Assembly: GCF_014697025.1 (NCBI RefSeq)
Contig: NZ_JACJRC010000013.1
Coordinates: 91,345-155,344, forward strand
DNA from: Alkalinema sp. FACHB-956
GTDB lineage: Bacteria; Cyanobacteriota; Cyanobacteriia; Leptolyngbyales; Leptolyngbyaceae
Length of the DNA: 64,000 nucleotides
Direction: 5' to 3'
Part shown: positions 61,525-64,000 of the stretch, piece by piece
Position numbering within the stretch: position 1 is the first letter of the stretch
Layout: the number at the start of each line of letters is the position of its first letter
Program-made: the position numbers and the translations under genes
Notes under the pieces: model-generated
What the model saw: the letters and a program-made list of their open reading frames with translations, nothing else
Databases searched by the model: none
What the model was told of the DNA's origin: nothing

Positions 61525-63705
61525 TTAACGCCCCGATCGATAGCAATCTAAATGGGCTTGGAGTTGTTGCTTGCGCTGGGCATAGCCCGGTTGCTGAGCG
61601 TTGGGATATTGGTCAATTAAGGTTTGAGCGGAAGTTATTTTTCCTGTTTGGGCATAGAGTTGCACAATGGCCTCTAGGTCATCCGGCGATCGCTCCGAAG
61701 CGGGAAGACTCATCCACACCTTGGCGGCACGATCGAGAAGAACCACAGCCGCCTGCCCTTGCCCCCGACCCAAATAAGCTCTGACGAGGCGAGGAGCTGT
61801 AAATAACAAGCTCCGGGGCGGATGGTATTGGGCAACCAAGGCGATCGCGGATTGGGCTGTGGAGAGATCCCCCACCGCAAGGGCTGCGATGATTAAGTTA
61901 TCAATGTTCGTCTCCTTCAAAGCCGTTGTTGGAATGGTTTGAAAGGTGCTCCATGCAGGCAAAAGTTGCTGTTGATTGAGGAATTGCTGAACGATCGCCC
62001 CTAGCACAGCATTGGAAGCGGGTGCAGTCTTGGCCCACTGCACCGCAAGTTGGCGGGAAGCCTCGGCTGCATCTAGTTGCGCCATTTGCCCCTGGGCGAT
62101 GGCAATGGCTCCGTAGGCTTGGGCACGGGTATCTAGTTCTTGGATGCCCGCCGCAATCGTGGCCGTTTTGGTCAGAATGGCTTGAGCTTGGGCCGGTTGA
62201 CCGTTGCGGTGGAGCGTTGCTGCCACTTGGGCAAGTGTGGCGATCGCGGGAGAATACCCCGGATATTTGCGGGGAATACGCTCAGCAATGGCAACGGCTT
62301 TCTCCGGCTTAGCCGTTTCTGCATAGGCGATCGCCAACTGTTGCAAAAGGTCAATTCGCGCTTCAGGGTCAGATTTCAGTAATCGTTGAATCACCGGTTC
62401 AACGGCTTCTAAGAGATCCAGTTTCTGGGCGAGGGGTACCAGGCGAAAGCCTTTTGCATCAATACGGTTGAGGGGAATTAAACGAGTCATGGCCACCTTG
62501 ACCTCTGAATCGTAGTCGTGCTCGCCCATTTGCCAGAATAAATAGGCGACATCTCGATTTTTCAACTGGGTCGCCACTTTAATCCATTGTTCGATCGCCT
62601 GGGAGGCATTTCTAGATTGATTGCGTTTACGAAATTCGCCAGCGACGGTGAGTAAATGATCAAATCTTCGATCGAGCGTATCTTTTTGTAATGCCTTAAA
62701 AACGCGATCGGGACTCCCGCCTGCCTTGAAATAATTTTGTAGGAATGGTGTTTCTTGATCTAATAATTCGTTCTGAATTGATTTCCAGGACTTATTAAAT
62801 AATTGATCAGCAATTTGGGGTTGTTTCGCATTTTCATAGATTGCAATGACGTTGCCATAGATATGATCTTCAAAGTGAATATAGCCTTTCAGAATCGCCT
62901 CAAGATAGGGTTTAGCTTTGTCTAGGCGGTTGAGTTTCACATAACCAACGACCAGTTCAGGTTGTAACTTTTCTGGGTTTTGACCTTTAGCAAAACGATC
63001 GAAGAGGGCCAGGGCTTTTGCATGGTTGCCTGTGGCTTGGTAGGCTTGGGCTAAACGAAGAACCAGGGTCGGATTGGTTGCAGCGATCGTCGATTCAATT
63101 TTGGGGAGCCTCGCAGCAAGCGCCGCACTCTGGCCCAGATCGATCGCTGCCGTTAGTAATACAACGAAGCGACGCTGGTTCACTGGTTTTTTGAGTTCAC
63201 TTTCCAGGGCACGATCTAGCAAAGCCGCAACTTGTTTGCCTTGCCCCAATTGTTGATAGTATTTCGCCAAGTTGGCAATCAAAACGTCTTGGTTCGGTTC
63301 ATTGGTCAAGTTTTCAATTTTCGACGCCAGCCGATCGAAGGCGGCAACAAATTGACGAGTTTGGGCAGGAGGCAAATTCTGAAGGGCTTGTTCGACTTCT
63401 GCGATCGTAGGAGATTCGGGGGGGCGGGCATTGGGATTACTCACCAATAGCTGAAATAGGCGCAACCGAATGCTTTCATCAAAGTTAGCTGGTGCATTGG
63501 CGATCGCGGTCAGTTCGTCGAGTAACCGGGCTGTTGCGTTGATTGCTGTAGACTGGGGCAAGGGCTGGGCAGGATACCATTGTCGATTGGCTTGATCCGC
63601 AGAAACAATCGTTTGGCAACTGGCAGTTTGGGCTTGGGCCGCACGGAGAGGAGCCGCGATCGGAGCAAGGAGAACCAACGTGAGTAGGAAACGTAACAGG
63701 TTCAT
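61525..63705 (-). CDS. exported TPR-repeat protein
   Basis: 726 residues with a signal peptide (MNLLRFLLTLVLLAPIAAPLRAAQA). The rest is nearly all-helical and organised in tetratricopeptide-like repeats (for example LVLRLAQAYQATGNHAKALALFDRFA, ELVVGYVKLNRLDKAKPYLEAIL, AIAYAETAKPEKAVAIAERIP and AYGAIAIAQGQMAQLDAAEASRQLA). It is probably a periplasmic scaffold. No catalytic domain is visible. There is no co-directional neighbour within 100 bases except psbA upstream, which has its own terminator. Confidence 0.85.
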   Translation of the reverse strand: MNLLRFLLTLVLLAPIAAPLRAAQAQTASCQTIVSADQANRQWYPAQPLPQSTAINATARLLDELTAIANAPANFDESIRLRLFQLLVSNPNARPPESPTIAEVEQALQNLPPAQTRQFVAAFDRLASKIENLTNEPNQDVLIANLAKYYQQLGQGKQVAALLDRALESELKKPVNQRRFVVLLTAAIDLGQSAALAARLPKIESTIAATNPTLVLRLAQAYQATGNHAKALALFDRFAKGQNPEKLQPELVVGYVKLNRLDKAKPYLEAILKGYIHFEDHIYGNVIAIYENAKQPQIADQLFNKSWKSIQNELLDQETPFLQNYFKAGGSPDRVFKALQKDTLDRRFDHLLTVAGEFRKRNQSRNASQAIEQWIKVATQLKNRDVAYLFWQMGEHDYDSEVKVAMTRLIPLNRIDAKGFRLVPLAQKLDLLEAVEPVIQRLLKSDPEARIDLLQQLAIAYAETAKPEKAVAIAERIPRKYPGYSPAIATLAQVAATLHRNGQPAQAQAILTKTATIAAGIQELDTRAQAYGAIAIAQGQMAQLDAAEASRQLAVQWAKTAPASNAVLGAIVQQFLNQQQLLPAWSTFQTIPTTALKETNIDNLIIAALAVGDLSTAQSAIALVAQYHPPRSLLFTAPRLVRAYLGRGQGQAAVVLLDRAAKVWMSLPASERSPDDLEAIVQLYAQTGKITSAQTLIDQYPNAQQPGYAQRKQQLQAHLDCYRSGR

Positions 63706-63799
63706 GGGCTATCTCTATCCAGATCAAGTCTATAGAAGAGCTACCCAATTGATTTGTTGCATTTCGGATTTGCGGTATTTCGGCAATCATCACCAACAC

Positions 63800-63836
63800 C
63801 AAAAGCCCCCACCGAGAGACTCGATGAGGGCTTTTG
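63800..63836 (-). terminator. intrinsic terminator of psbA
   Basis: On the minus strand CAAAAGCCC pairs with GGGCTTTTG (plus 63800-63808 and 63828-63836), with an inner CGAG/CTCG stem. A T-rich stretch is built into the arm. It lies 43 bases after the psbA stop codon. Confidence 0.85.
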
Positions 63837-63878
63837 ACTGATCTATTGACTAATCTCAAGCTAAAACCGAAACCGGAA

Positions 63879-64000
<122 letters not shown>

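Overview
The window is a piece of a cyanobacterial chromosome. It carries psaC, the 3' end of psbA, crtR (beta-carotene hydroxylase), hemB, a COP23-domain protein, a GUN4-domain protein, a fibrillin-like protein and a complete cyanobacterial nitrate/nitrite assimilation locus. GCGATCGC (HIP1) and CGATCG words are very frequent, as in many cyanobacteria. Nitrite reductase is fused to a C-terminal plant-type ferredoxin domain, an arrangement known from Plectonema/Leptolyngbya boryana, so a filamentous Leptolyngbya-like organism is a reasonable but unproven guess.

Layout. 1-1554 is a gene-free stretch. 1.5-18.6 kb is mostly core: a phosphohexomutase and pyruvate kinase, a COP23 protein, crtR, an HdrB-like Fe-S protein, psaC, two glycosyltransferases, a fibrillin-like protein, a type IIA topoisomerase A subunit, a lone receiver protein, a DUF4340 protein and purU. 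18.6-27 kb is accessory: a degenerate Rpn/DUF4351 gene, an IS200/IS605-type tnpB element abutting an RHS fragment, an intact Rpn-family gene, a 61-residue ORF behind a strong terminator, and a 1285-residue protein with three TIR domains, a membrane segment and a beta-propeller. 27-38.5 kb holds a porin, a FecR-domain protein, an ABC permease, a GST, a Uma2 remnant, a peptidoglycan-binding M15-like protein, YjbQ, PsiE, a GUN4 protein, ppa and an MBL-fold hydrolase behind a structured leader.

38.6-54.7 kb is the nitrogen locus. Leftward genes are cnaT-like, ntcB-like, a HEAT-repeat protein (NirB candidate) and a Rieske protein. Rightward genes are nirA, nrtA, nrtB, nrtC, nrtD, narB, a PsiE-family membrane gene and narM. 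The nirA promoter has a perfect NtcA box (GTA-N8-TAC) 22 bases before a TAN3T -10 element and, just upstream, a TGCA-N5-TGCA NtcB-type site. NrtABCD imports nitrate, NarB (with NarM) reduces it to nitrite, and NirA reduces nitrite to ammonium with photosynthetic ferredoxin.

54.8-64 kb holds hemB, an NTF2-like protein, a class-A beta-lactamase-like serine hydrolase, an unknown protein, uvrA, a large exported TPR protein and the 3' end of psbA, which is cut by the window edge.

The best candidates for something undescribed are the triple-TIR propeller gene with its riboregulated-looking neighbour, the structured leader at about 37.33-37.54 kb, and the tnpB/RHS/Rpn junction zone. I saw no tRNA, rRNA or CRISPR array.
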